Assembly (NCBI RefSeq): GCF_035762905.1
Contig: NZ_DASUCC010000089.1
Coordinates: 1 to 50,488 of the forward strand
DNA: 50,488 nucleotides
Source of the DNA: DASYTH01 sp035762905
Lineage (GTDB): Bacteria; Actinomycetota; Actinomycetes; Mycobacteriales; Pseudonocardiaceae
Reading direction: 5' to 3'
Of the stretch, positions 31,175 through 40,419 are shown one piece after another. The number at the start of each line of letters is the position of its first letter. Position 1 is the stretch's first letter. The notes beneath the pieces were generated by a model. The model was given only the letters and a program-made list of their open reading frames with translations, had not been told where the DNA came from and made no database searches. Made by a program: the position numbers and the translations under genes.

Positions 31175-32236
31175 ATGACCGAGACCCTGACCGACCAGCC
31201 GGGCCAGCTTCGCGACGAGGACAGCTTCGACACCGCGGCCGTGCACGAGTGGCTTTCGTCCCATGTGGACGGACTGGTCGGGCTGCCCGAGGTGCGGCAG
31301 TTTCCCGGCGGGGCGTCGAACCTGACCTACCTGCTGCGCTACCCGGACCGCGAGCTGATCCTGCGCCGGCCGCCGGTGGGCCGCAAGGCGGCGTCCGCGC
31401 ACGACATGAAGCGCGAGTACCGGGTGCAGCGTCAGCTGCGGCCGGTCTACCCGTACGTGCCGAACGTGCTCGCGCTGTGTGAGAACCACGACCTGATCGG
31501 TTCAGACTTCTACGTGATGGAGCGGATTCCCGGCATCATCCTGCGCCGCGAGCTGCCGCCCGGGATGACCATGTCGCCGGAGCGGGCCCGCACGCTGGGG
31601 TTCAGCTTCATCGACCGGCTGATCGAGCTGCACCAGGTGGACGCGGACGCGGCCGGGCTTGGCGACCTCGGCAAGGGTGCGGGCTATGTGGAGCGTCAGG
31701 TGCGCGGCTGGTCCGAGCGGTTCCGGGCGGCCCGCACCGAGAACGTGCCGGACTTCGAGGACGTGATGGCCTGGGTGGCCGCGCATATGCCGGACGACGT
31801 GCGGATCTGCGTGATCCACAACGACTTCCGGTTCGACAACGCGGTGCTCGACGGCCCGGAGACGCTCAATGTGGTCGGGGTGCTCGACTGGGAGATGGCC
31901 ACGCTCGGCGACGCGCTGATGGACCTGGCCGCCGTGACCACGTACTGGATCCAGGGCGACGACGACGAGGCGGCGCTGCGGGCCCGCAAGCAGATCACCC
32001 ACCTGCCCGGGATGCCCACCCGGCGCGAGGTGGTCTCCTACTACTGCGAGCGCACCGGCCTCGAACCCGGCGACTGGACGTTCTACGAGGTGTTCGGCCT
32101 GTTCCGGCTGGCCGTGATCCTGCAGCAGATCTACTACCGCTATCACCACGGCCAGACCCACAACCCGGCGTTCAAGGACCTCTGGATGAGCTCGGCCTAC
32201 TTCGAGTGGCGCTGCCGCCAGGCCATGGAGCGTTGA
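31175..32236 (+). CDS. APH-like phosphotransferase family protein (ACAD10/11 kinase-domain type)
   Basis: 353 residues of the aminoglycoside-phosphotransferase fold. Seen: FPGGASNLTYLLRY (glycine loop), LILRRPPVGRKAASAHDMKRE, the catalytic loop CVIHNDFRFDNAVLD, and VVGVLDWEMATLGD with the metal Asp. Proteins of this type phosphorylate the hydroxyl of hydroxyacyl-CoAs rather than antibiotics. Only 7 bp separate it from the SDR stop. It lies in one operon with the ACAD11-like dehydrogenase. Confidence 0.88.
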   Translation: MTETLTDQPGQLRDEDSFDTAAVHEWLSSHVDGLVGLPEVRQFPGGASNLTYLLRYPDRELILRRPPVGRKAASAHDMKREYRVQRQLRPVYPYVPNVLALCENHDLIGSDFYVMERIPGIILRRELPPGMTMSPERARTLGFSFIDRLIELHQVDADAAGLGDLGKGAGYVERQVRGWSERFRAARTENVPDFEDVMAWVAAHMPDDVRICVIHNDFRFDNAVLDGPETLNVVGVLDWEMATLGDALMDLAAVTTYWIQGDDDEAALRARKQITHLPGMPTRREVVSYYCERTGLEPGDWTFYEVFGLFRLAVILQQIYYRYHHGQTHNPAFKDLWMSSAYFEWRCRQAMER

Positions 32237-32242
32237 GGTGTC

Positions 32243-32878
32243 GTGCCCACCATCTATCTGATCCGGCACGGGCAGGCGTCGTTCGGGGCGGCCGACTACG
32301 ACGTGCTTTCCCCGGTGGGAGCGCAGCAGTCCAAGGTGCTCGGCGAGGAGTTGCGCCGCCGGGAGATCCGGGTGGACCAGGTGTGGTCCGGCACCCTGCG
32401 CCGCCAGGTCGCGACGGCCGCGGCCTGCCTGCCGGTGGCCGAGGTGGATCTGCCGGTCCGGCAGGACGCCAGGTGGAACGAGTACGACCATCTCGGCCTG
32501 GTGCGGCAGTCGTTGCCGCCGAGCGCGGAACCACCGTCCACCCGGGAGTTCCAGAAGCTGCTCGATGCGGCGCTGCTCGGCTGGATCGGCGGCACCGCGG
32601 GCGACGCGGGCAGTTGGACGGATTTTCGGGACGGCGCGCTCGGGGCCCTGGACGAGGTGGCCGGTACCGCACTGGTGTTCACCTCCGGCGGGGTGATCGC
32701 GGCGATCTGCGCCGAGCTGCTCGGCATGCCGCCGGAGGGCTTCATCGCGTTGAACCGAACCATGGTCAACGCCGGCCTGACTAAGATCGTGCGTGGCAGA
32801 TCCGGGATTTCGCTGGTGTCCTACAACGAGCACGGGCACTTCGAGGGACCGAACCGGGAGTTGCTGAGCTACCGGTAG
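32243..32878 (+). CDS. histidine phosphatase family protein
   Basis: 211 residues. The phosphohistidine motif IYLIRHGQASFG opens the protein, and the later catalytic glutamate and histidine regions are seen in WNEYDHLG and VFTSGGVIAAI. The second catalytic histidine of the usual SHG motif is replaced by a TSGGV stretch, so activity may be reduced. GTG start 6 bp after the kinase gene. It probably belongs to the same operon. Confidence 0.82.
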   Translation: MPTIYLIRHGQASFGAADYDVLSPVGAQQSKVLGEELRRREIRVDQVWSGTLRRQVATAAACLPVAEVDLPVRQDARWNEYDHLGLVRQSLPPSAEPPSTREFQKLLDAALLGWIGGTAGDAGSWTDFRDGALGALDEVAGTALVFTSGGVIAAICAELLGMPPEGFIALNRTMVNAGLTKIVRGRSGISLVSYNEHGHFEGPNRELLSYR

Positions 32879-32887
32879 GGGAGGAAA

Positions 32888-33874
32888 ATGCGCCGTCCGA
32901 AGGTCCAACCCGTCGCGTGGCGGCCGCCGAAGGCAGCGCCGCGGCCACGACCGTCGTTGCCCCCGCTGACCGTGCACAACGTCAACGGCCACGGCACCGA
33001 GGACGTGGTCGTCGACGACCGGGGACACGTGTTCACCGGGGTCGGCGACGGCCGGATCCTGCGGCTGACCGCGGACGGCAGACGGCTCGACACGGTCGCC
33101 GACACCGGCGGCCGGCCACTGGGCATCGAGCTGTTCCCGGACGGCCGGCTGCTGGTCTGCGACGCCGGCCGCGGTCTGCTGCTGGTCGACCCGAAGAGCG
33201 GCAAGGTCGAGGTGATCGTCCCGAGTGGACGGGACCTGCTGCTCTGCAACAACGCCGCGGTCACCGCGGACGGCACCGTCTACTTCACCGACTCGTCCAG
33301 CCGCTTCCCGCTTGAGCACTACAAGGCCGACATCATCGAGCATTCCGGCACCGGCCGGCTGCTGCGCCGCGATCCGGACGGTGCGCTGGAGACCGTGCTG
33401 ACCGGGCTCCAGTTCGCCAACGGGGTCGCGCTGGCACCGGACGAGTCCTACGTGGTGGTCGCGCAGACCGGCGCATACCGGCTGGACAAGGTGTGGCTGA
33501 CCGGCGAGCGGGCCGGCACGGTGACCGCACTGGACGACAACCTGCCGGCGTTTCCGGACAACCTCTCCACCGGGTCGGACGGGCTGATCTGGGTGGCCAT
33601 GGCCAGCCCGCGGGACCGCGCGCTGGATCTGATCCATCCGCTGCACCCGGTCGTGCGCAAGGCCGTCTGGGCGCTGCCCGAACGGTTGCAGCCCAAGGAG
33701 AAGCGTTCCGTGTGGGTGCGTGCGGTGGACGGGGACACCGGTCGCACCGTGCACGAGTACTACGACACGCCCGTCGACTTCCACATGGTCACCGGCGTGC
33801 GTGAACGGGACGGCACGGTCTACGTCGGCAGCCTCGACGAACGAGCCATCGCGACCTTCGCGAGTAACGGATGA
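32888..33874 (+). CDS. SMP-30/strictosidine-synthase-like beta-propeller hydrolase
   Basis: 328 residues, six-bladed propeller of the gluconolactonase/strictosidine synthase group. Seen: TEDVVVDDRGHVFTG, GRPLGIELFPDGRLLVCDAG, LCNNAAVTADGTVYFTDSS, LQFANGVALAPDESYVVV and PDNLSTGSDGLIWVAMA, which place the metal-binding Asn and Asp. No signal peptide. A lactonase role would fit the hydroxyacid-type operon it ends. RBS GGGGAGG precedes the ATG. Confidence 0.85.
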   Translation: MRRPKVQPVAWRPPKAAPRPRPSLPPLTVHNVNGHGTEDVVVDDRGHVFTGVGDGRILRLTADGRRLDTVADTGGRPLGIELFPDGRLLVCDAGRGLLLVDPKSGKVEVIVPSGRDLLLCNNAAVTADGTVYFTDSSSRFPLEHYKADIIEHSGTGRLLRRDPDGALETVLTGLQFANGVALAPDESYVVVAQTGAYRLDKVWLTGERAGTVTALDDNLPAFPDNLSTGSDGLIWVAMASPRDRALDLIHPLHPVVRKAVWALPERLQPKEKRSVWVRAVDGDTGRTVHEYYDTPVDFHMVTGVRERDGTVYVGSLDERAIATFASNG

Positions 33875-33947
33875 CGGTCACATATCCGTGTTGCCCGCTT
33901 TGCCCGATAGCCTGGTTCCGTGAGTATCGAGACGGTTTCATGACGTT

Positions 33948-34874
33948 ATGACAGTGACCGGGATCGCCAAACCGCTCCACGGTGGCCAACGCACCGTGGC
34001 GTCGCAACTGGCCATGTACCTCTTCATCCTCGGGCCGTTCCTCGCCCTGGTCGCGGCCATCCCGCTGACTTGGGGTTGGGGGGTCGGCTGGGTCGATCTC
34101 GCGCTGGGCGCGGCGTTCTACGTCGTCACCTGCCTCGGCGTGACCGTCGGCTTCCACCGCTACTTCACCCACCGGGCGTTCAAGGCCGGGCGCGGCATGC
34201 GGATCGCGTTGGCCATCGCGGGCAGCATGGCGCTCCAGGGCCCGATCCTGCACTGGGTGGCCGATCACCGCCGGCACCACGCGTTCTCCGACCGGGACGG
34301 CGATCCGCATTCCCCGTGGGCGTTCGGCACGTCACCCATCGCCCTGGCCAGGGGTTTCTGGCACGCGCACATGGGCTGGATCTTCGACCGGAAGCTCACC
34401 AACCAGGAGCGGTTCGCGCCCGATCTGCTCGCCGACAACGACATCAGACGGGTGCACCGGCAGTTCGGCCTGTGGACGGCAGTCACGATGTTCGCCCCCG
34501 CGGTGCTCGGCGGGCTGATCACCTGGTCCTGGTGGGGCGCGGTGACCGCGTTCTTCTGGGCCGGTCTGGTCCGGGTCTCGTTCCTGCACCACGTCACCTG
34601 GTCGGTCAACTCGATCTGCCACATGATCGGCAGCCGGCCGTTCGTGGCCCGGGACCACTCGGCGAACTTCTGGCCGCTGGCGATCCTGAGCATGGGCGAG
34701 TCGTGGCACAACCTGCACCACGCCGATCCGACCTGTGCCCGGCACGGCGTGCACCGCGGCCAGATCGACATCTCGGCCCGGCTGATCTGGCTGTTCGAGC
34801 GCTTCGGCTGGGTCACCGACGTCCGGTGGCCGACGCCGCGCCGCCTGGCCCAGTTGTCCGCGCGGTCGGGTTGA
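33948..34874 (+). CDS. membrane fatty-acid (acyl-CoA) desaturase
   Basis: 308 residues, di-iron delta-9-type desaturase. The three histidine boxes are HRYFTH, HRRHH and HNLHH, between membrane segments (for example LFILGPFLALVAAIPL and LALGAAFYVVTCLGVTVGF). It introduces a double bond into membrane fatty acids using ferredoxin or cytochrome electrons. The 3' end overlaps the convergent debranching-type gene by 62 bp. Confidence 0.92.
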   Translation: MTVTGIAKPLHGGQRTVASQLAMYLFILGPFLALVAAIPLTWGWGVGWVDLALGAAFYVVTCLGVTVGFHRYFTHRAFKAGRGMRIALAIAGSMALQGPILHWVADHRRHHAFSDRDGDPHSPWAFGTSPIALARGFWHAHMGWIFDRKLTNQERFAPDLLADNDIRRVHRQFGLWTAVTMFAPAVLGGLITWSWWGAVTAFFWAGLVRVSFLHHVTWSVNSICHMIGSRPFVARDHSANFWPLAILSMGESWHNLHHADPTCARHGVHRGQIDISARLIWLFERFGWVTDVRWPTPRRLAQLSARSG

Positions 34875-36741
34875 CGGTCAGGGCGGCCACGACGATCGCG
34901 GCCGCGGACCACGCCTGCGGGCGGCACGCGGACGGATAGCGCACCGGTTCACCGTCCAGCACGCCGTAGAGCTCCGGCGGACGACCGGCGAAGTGCCGCG
35001 CCGCGCGGAGCAGGCCGTCCGCGAGCACGTCGGCCAGTTCATGCTGCCCCTCGGCGTTCGCCCCGAGGATCGCGATGGCCGTGTCGTGCGGCCAGACGCT
35101 GCCCAGGTGGTAGCTGAGCGGGTGGTACGCGGCGCAGTCGGAACTCAGCGTGCGCAGCCCGTAACCGGTGGTGAGATCGGGAGCGGCCAGCCGGTGCGCC
35201 ACCCGCTCGGCCTGCCCGGCGTCGAGCAGCCCGGTGCCGAGCAGGTGCCCGATGTTGGACGACGCACCGGCCACCGGCCGCTTGCCCGCGTCGAGCGCGA
35301 TCGCCGGATACGACCCGACGTCGTCGGTGAGCCAGAACGCGGCGTGGAACACCTCGCGCAGCCGGGCGGCCCAGGCCAGCCACGCGGGCCCGTGCGGCAG
35401 CCCGAACTCCTCGGCGAGCGCCGCCGCGCCGAGCGCCGCCGCGTAGGCGTAGCCCTGCACCTCGCACAGCGCCAGCGGCGCCGCGGCCAGCCTGCCGTCG
35501 CCGTGCCGGATCCCGTCCGCGGAGTCCTTCCAGCCCTGGTTTCCCAGGCCGCCGTCGGCCGAGCCGGTGTACTCGAGCAGCCCGTCGCCGTCCGGGTCGG
35601 CGTGCGGACCGGTGATCCAGTCCAGCGCGGCCACCAGGTTGGGCAGCAGCGCGGCCACCTCGCCGGCCGGCATCCCGGCCCGCCACGCGTCGTGCAGCAG
35701 CAGCACCCACAGCGCGGTGGCGTCGATCGTGCCGTAGTAGACCGGCGGCAGCCGCAGCTGACCGACCCGCAGCGGATCCGGCCGGGCCTCGTGCAGGATC
35801 TTGCCCGGCGCCTCCTCGGTGCCCGGGTCGAGCCTTTGGCCCTGCCGGCGGGCCAGCGTGCGCAGCGTGCCGCCGGCCAGTTCGGGGCCGACCGGCAGCA
35901 GCATCCGGGCCGTCCACAGCGCGTCGCGGCCGAACAGGGTGAGGTACCAGGGCGCCCCCGCCGCGGTGAACCGGTCGTCCTGGTCGTCGGGGTCGGCCAG
36001 CAGCAGCGCGTCGAGGTCGGCCAGGTTGGCCGCGACCAGGTCAGCGGTGCCGACCGGCAGCTCTCCGACCGTCCACTGTGGACGCCTGGACGCCGCGGTC
36101 GGCGCGAACCCGACCGGCCGGCCCTGCGCGCAGCCGGCGGTCAGTCGCACCGACCAGGAGTCCCCGGGATCCAGCGTGATCAGCCAGGTCAGCTCGGCGC
36201 CGTCCGCGTCCAGGTCGACCGTGTCCGGTTCGGGAGTGCATCGCAACGAAACGGTGATGTTAACGCCCTCCCAGCGCACATCGCCGCCGTGCGAGAGTGG
36301 GGGAACCGGCCGGGTGAGCCGCCCGGACCGGACCGCGTCGAGGCCGGCGAGGTCGGTACCGGTGTGCGCCCGCAACGTCAGGCGCACCGCACCGGTGCCG
36401 AAGTTGGTCAGCGTCAACCGTTCGGCAAGGGCGGCCGCCGACACGGCGCGATGCCGGTTGGCCAGCAGCGGCCGATCGGCCGTGGGATCGGTTGTGCGGT
36501 CGGACAAAGCCGTGACGACCGAATGCACGGTGACCGCGTCCGGCCCGGTCCGCCGCCGGCCCACCGTGACCTGCTCGAACCCGGGCAGCTCGAACTCCAG
36601 CCGGGCAAGGGCTCTGCGGTCCCGGCTGTACCAGCCCTGCGGGCCTGGTCCGCGGACCTGACCGTCCGATCCGGACAGCACGAGATCGGGGGCGGAGAGC
36701 ACGGTGAGCAGGCCGTGAATCGCCTGCTTGCTGGGTGCCAC
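34813..36741 (-). CDS. glycogen-debranching-like glycosidase (amylo-alpha-1,6-glucosidase type)
   Basis: 642 residues. The N-terminal beta-sandwich begins LVLSGSDGQVRGPGPQGWYSRDRRAL as in the GDE_N_bis family. The C-terminal (alpha/alpha)6 barrel has APWYLTLFGRDALWTARML, GDGLLEYTGSADGGLGNQGWKDS and SVWPHDTAIA, which carry likely catalytic acids. No signal peptide, so cytoplasmic. GTG at 36741 with AAGGAG upstream. It is divergent from the LacI gene, with a shared palindrome at 36814, and probably trims imported oligosaccharides. Confidence 0.88.
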   Translation of the reverse strand: MAPSKQAIHGLLTVLSAPDLVLSGSDGQVRGPGPQGWYSRDRRALARLEFELPGFEQVTVGRRRTGPDAVTVHSVVTALSDRTTDPTADRPLLANRHRAVSAAALAERLTLTNFGTGAVRLTLRAHTGTDLAGLDAVRSGRLTRPVPPLSHGGDVRWEGVNITVSLRCTPEPDTVDLDADGAELTWLITLDPGDSWSVRLTAGCAQGRPVGFAPTAASRRPQWTVGELPVGTADLVAANLADLDALLLADPDDQDDRFTAAGAPWYLTLFGRDALWTARMLLPVGPELAGGTLRTLARRQGQRLDPGTEEAPGKILHEARPDPLRVGQLRLPPVYYGTIDATALWVLLLHDAWRAGMPAGEVAALLPNLVAALDWITGPHADPDGDGLLEYTGSADGGLGNQGWKDSADGIRHGDGRLAAAPLALCEVQGYAYAAALGAAALAEEFGLPHGPAWLAWAARLREVFHAAFWLTDDVGSYPAIALDAGKRPVAGASSNIGHLLGTGLLDAGQAERVAHRLAAPDLTTGYGLRTLSSDCAAYHPLSYHLGSVWPHDTAIAILGANAEGQHELADVLADGLLRAARHFAGRPPELYGVLDGEPVRYPSACRPQAWSAAAIVVAALTVNPTARTTGPGGAASATGRR

Positions 36742-36813
36742 GCATAACTCCTTGGCTCAACTTCGAAGGCACGGGTTGACACCCGCGCGTTCGTGGGACA
36801 CTCTATGCCCGCG

Positions 36814-36827
36814 TTTGACCGGTCAAA
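36814..36827. promoter_or_regulatory. LacI-type operator
   Basis: TTTGACCGGTCAAA, a perfect 14-bp palindrome with the central CG typical of LacI-family operators. It lies between the divergent glycosidase and LacI genes. A TTGACA-like -35 hexamer starts at 36776. Confidence 0.75.
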
Positions 36828-36867
36828 TGGCGGGGGCCAGAGCGGGGGATGAGGAGAAGAGTCGACG

Positions 36868-37995
36868 ATGACTCAGCGGTCTATCCGCCATCAGGCGGTG
36901 ACCCTGCGCCAGGTGGCCGCACACGCCGCCGTATCGCGACAGACCGTGTCCAACGCCATCAACGCTCCGCACCGGCTGGAGCCCGCGACCCTCGCGAAGG
37001 TCATCAAGGCGATCGACGAACTGCGCTACCGGCCCAACCGCAGCGCGCGCAGCCTGTCAACCGGCAGTGCCGGTCTGATCGGCTACTGCATCCCGCAACG
37101 CTCGGTCGGCTACGCCAACTCCATGATGGACTCCTTCCTGCACGCGCTGTCCGCCGCGATGGAGACCGTCGGCCGGCACGTGCTGCTGTTCACCGCCCCG
37201 CCCGGCGAGGCCGGCCTGTCGATGTACGCGGACCTGATCGCGCAGCGAGCCGTCGACGGCTTCGTGCTGTCCGACACGGACCGTGACGATCCCCGGCACC
37301 CGTGGTTGACCGAGCGCGACATCCGGTTCGTCTCCTTTGGTCGGACCTGGCCGGAAGATGGTCAGGAACGCGGGTCCTGGGTCGATGTGGACGGCGCCGC
37401 CGCGTGTTCGGCCATCGTCGACGGCCTCCATGCCAACGGACACGAGCGGATCGGTTTCGTCGGCCGGCGCGGCCGGCTCGGCGCGGCGAAGGACCGCAGG
37501 AACGGCTGGCGCGACGCGTGCGTACGGCACGGCCTGCCGATCGCCGGGATGTCGGTGGCCTGTCCGGGAGACACGGTCGCCAACGGCGAGCGGGCCGCGC
37601 ATCTCCTGCTGGACCGGCCGAAACCGCCGACGGCCATCGTGGCCATCTCGGACGTGTTCGCGCTCGGGGTGATGCGCGCGGTGATCGACCGGGGCGGCCG
37701 GCCGGGAACCGACGTCGCCGTAACCGGTTTCGACGACACGCCGCTGGCCTCCGCGGTCACGCCGGCACTCACCAGCGTCCGTCAACCGGTGGTCGAGATC
37801 GCGGCCACCGCTTTGCGGCTGCTCGAGGCACCCACCGGCACGTCGGAGGGTGTTTTGCTGCCCGGCACGATCGTCAGTCGGGACAGCGCTGATATAACCA
37901 CCACTCTCACGCCGGCGGATGTCCGGCAGCGGAACGTTGCCGCTCATCGGCAACAAGCGGGGTTGAAAAGAGATCGACAGGAGAACAAGAAATGA
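36868..37995 (+). CDS. LacI-family transcriptional regulator
   Basis: 375 residues. The HTH is TLRQVAAHAAVSRQTVSNAIN at residues 11-31, with the hinge helix RPNRSARSLSTG. The periplasmic-binding-like effector domain follows. An unusual C-terminal tail (about 35 residues, ending KRDRQENKK) extends past the normal end. ATG with GAGGAGAAG upstream. The stop overlaps the binding-protein ATG by 4 nt (ATGA), so regulator and importer are one operon, presumably controlled by the palindrome at 36814. Confidence 0.92.
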   Translation: MTQRSIRHQAVTLRQVAAHAAVSRQTVSNAINAPHRLEPATLAKVIKAIDELRYRPNRSARSLSTGSAGLIGYCIPQRSVGYANSMMDSFLHALSAAMETVGRHVLLFTAPPGEAGLSMYADLIAQRAVDGFVLSDTDRDDPRHPWLTERDIRFVSFGRTWPEDGQERGSWVDVDGAAACSAIVDGLHANGHERIGFVGRRGRLGAAKDRRNGWRDACVRHGLPIAGMSVACPGDTVANGERAAHLLLDRPKPPTAIVAISDVFALGVMRAVIDRGGRPGTDVAVTGFDDTPLASAVTPALTSVRQPVVEIAATALRLLEAPTGTSEGVLLPGTIVSRDSADITTTLTPADVRQRNVAAHRQQAGLKRDRQENKK

Positions 37996-39296
37996 TTGGT
38001 AAGGCAAGGGTCCTGCGTGGCGCCGCCGCGCTGGCCGCGCTGGCCCTGCTTGCGGCGTGTGGCAACGATTCCGGCGGCGGTGGTGACACCGCCAGCGGCG
38101 GTGGCGGGCTGCAGGGCAACGGTGAGATCACCTTTGCCACCGGCAAGGACACCTCGGGCAACATGGTCAAGCTGGTCGACGAGTGGAACGCCGCGCACCC
38201 CAACGAGAAGGTGCGGATCGTCGAACTGCCCGAGTCGGCGGACGGCCAGCGCCAGCAGTTGGTGCAGAACGCGCAGGTGAAGTCCGACGCCTACACCGTG
38301 CTGAACCTGGACGTGGTGTGGACGGCCGAGTTCGCCGCCAACCGGTGGGTCGATGAACTGCCGCAGGACCAGTTCGAGCTGGACAAGTTCCTCAAGCCGG
38401 CGGTTGACACCGGCAAGTACCGCGACAAGCTCTACGCGATGCCGGTGTACTCCGACGGCGGGCTGCTCTACTACCGCAAGGACCTGCTCGACCAGGTGGG
38501 TCTGCAGGCGCCCAAGACGTGGACCGAGCTGACCACCGCGTGCCAGAAGGTGGCCGCCAGCGTGCCGGCCGCGGCCGGGATGGGTTGCTACGCCGGCCAG
38601 TTCGAGAAGTACGAGGGTCTGACCTGCAACTTCGCCGAGGCGGTGCAGTCGGCCGGCGGTGCGCTGCTGGACGCCGAGGGCAAGCCGACCGTGAACACCG
38701 AGCAGGCCAAGACCGGGCTGACCACGCTGGTGCAGGGCTTCCAGGCCGGGGCGATCCCGCAGAAGGCGATCACCTTCAAGGAGGAGGAGGGCCGACGCGC
38801 CTTCCAGGCCGGTGAGCTGCTGTTCCACCGCCAGTGGCCGTACCAGTGGGCGCTGGCCAACAAGACCGACGGCAGCTCCCAGGTGGCCGGCAAGTTCGAC
38901 GTCGCGCCGCTGCCCGGCGTGACCGGCCCGGGTTCGTCCACCCTCGGCGGGCACAACTTCGCCATCTCCGCGTTCGGCAAGAACAAGGCGACCGCCCTGG
39001 AGTTCATCAAGTTCTTCACCTCGGAGAAGAGCGAGCGGTCCAACCTGATCGCCACCTCGCAGGCCCCGACCCGGGAGTCCCTGTACTCCGATGCGGAGCT
39101 GACCAAGCAGTTCCCGTACCTGCCGACGCTGAAGGCCTCGATCGAGAGCGCCAAGCCGCGTCCGCAGGCGGTCAAGTACGGCGATGTCACCGCGGCGATC
39201 CAGGAGAACGCCTACGCTGCGCTGACCAATGCCAAGACCCCCGAGCAGGCGCTGGCCGACATGCAGAAGAAGCTCGAGGAACTGACCAAGCAGTAA
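37992..39296 (+). CDS. ABC sugar transporter, substrate-binding lipoprotein
   Basis: 434 residues. A lipoprotein signal ends at LLAAC with lipidated Cys23. The mature part is a family-1 extracellular binding protein (ITFATGKDTSGNMVKLVDEWNAAHP, MPVYSDGGLLYYRKDLL, AISAFGKNKATALEFIKFF), close to trehalose/maltose types. It captures an oligosaccharide for the two permeases downstream. Confidence 0.93.
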   Translation: MIGKARVLRGAAALAALALLAACGNDSGGGGDTASGGGGLQGNGEITFATGKDTSGNMVKLVDEWNAAHPNEKVRIVELPESADGQRQQLVQNAQVKSDAYTVLNLDVVWTAEFAANRWVDELPQDQFELDKFLKPAVDTGKYRDKLYAMPVYSDGGLLYYRKDLLDQVGLQAPKTWTELTTACQKVAASVPAAAGMGCYAGQFEKYEGLTCNFAEAVQSAGGALLDAEGKPTVNTEQAKTGLTTLVQGFQAGAIPQKAITFKEEEGRRAFQAGELLFHRQWPYQWALANKTDGSSQVAGKFDVAPLPGVTGPGSSTLGGHNFAISAFGKNKATALEFIKFFTSEKSERSNLIATSQAPTRESLYSDAELTKQFPYLPTLKASIESAKPRPQAVKYGDVTAAIQENAYAALTNAKTPEQALADMQKKLEELTKQ

Positions 39297-39381
39297 GCCG
39301 ATTCCCGGCCGGATCCGGTGACCACCGGATCCGGCCGGGAACTCCCTCCGCTCCATCCCGTTTGCCCGCAAGGGAGATCTT

Positions 39382-40419
39382 GTGACCACAACCGCGCCAG
39401 CGTCGGCGCCGGCCGCGGAGCCGAAGAAGGCGGCACCGCGCACGAGTCCGCAGGGATCCGGAAAGCTTGCCGCCCTGCTGCTCACCCCCACGTTCCTGGT
39501 GCTGGGCCTGGTGATCGTGTATCCACTGATCGCCGCCCTGCGCGAGTCGCTCTACCGCCGTGGCGAAGGGCTCGACGAGAGCGGGTTCGTCGTCGAGGGC
39601 GAGAGGTTCGTCGGAGTCGACAACTACAGCGCGATCTTCCAGGGCGAGGCCGGTGACCGGTTCTGGAACGCGTTCGGCAACACCACGTGGTTCACGGTGG
39701 TCTCGGTGCTCATCGAGATCGTGATCGGCGTGGCGATGGCGCTGGTGATGCACCACGCGCTGCGCGGCAAAGGCCTGGTCCGGGCCAGCATCCTGGTGCC
39801 GTGGGCGATCCCGACCGCGGTGTCGGCCATCCTGTGGCGCTGGATCTTCACCACCGACGGCGTGGCCAACCAGATCCTCAACTCCGAGGTGCTCTGGACC
39901 GCCGAAGGCCAGCAGGCGTTCTGGGCCGTGGTCATCGCCGACACCTGGAAGACCGCGCCGTTCATCGGTTTGCTGGTCCTTGCCGGCCTGCAGCTGATCT
40001 CCGGCGACGTCTACGAGGCGGCCCGGGTCGACGGGGCCAACGCCTGGTTGACGTTCTGGCGGATCACGCTGCCGCTGGTGAAACCGGCGCTGCTGGTCGC
40101 CGTGCTGTTCCGCACGCTGGACGTGCTGCGCATGTTCGACCTGCCGTTCGTGATGATCGGCCAGCGCAAGTTCGCGGTGGAGACACTGTCCATGCTGGCC
40201 TACGACGAGGCGTCCAACCTCAGGTACGGGCCGGCGGCGGCGTACGCGACGGTGCTGTTCCTCTACGTCGCGCTCGTGGCGTTCGTGTTCGTCAAGCTGC
40301 TCGGTGCCGACGTGATCGGCGAGGCCAGGTCGCAGAAGCGGCTGGTCAAACGCCAGGACAAGGGCGAAGTCCAACCGGTCCTTCCGGTGGCCGTGGCGGC
40401 AGGAGGAACCCCGCTGTGA
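39382..40419 (+). CDS. ABC sugar transporter permease (MalF type)
   Basis: 345 residues with six predicted membrane segments. The EAA loop that contacts the ATPase reads DVYEAARVDGANAWLTFWRITLPL. The N-terminus has an Ala/Pro-rich cytoplasmic tail. GTG at 39382 after GGGAGATC. Overlaps the next permease by 4 nt. Confidence 0.93.
   Translation: MTTTAPASAPAAEPKKAAPRTSPQGSGKLAALLLTPTFLVLGLVIVYPLIAALRESLYRRGEGLDESGFVVEGERFVGVDNYSAIFQGEAGDRFWNAFGNTTWFTVVSVLIEIVIGVAMALVMHHALRGKGLVRASILVPWAIPTAVSAILWRWIFTTDGVANQILNSEVLWTAEGQQAFWAVVIADTWKTAPFIGLLVLAGLQLISGDVYEAARVDGANAWLTFWRITLPLVKPALLVAVLFRTLDVLRMFDLPFVMIGQRKFAVETLSMLAYDEASNLRYGPAAAYATVLFLYVALVAFVFVKLLGADVIGEARSQKRLVKRQDKGEVQPVLPVAVAAGGTPL

Noticed and set aside
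31502..33784. Long minus-strand open frame opposite the kinase, phosphatase and SMP-30 genes
   Set aside because: Same shadow pattern; no domain and no ribosome binding site.
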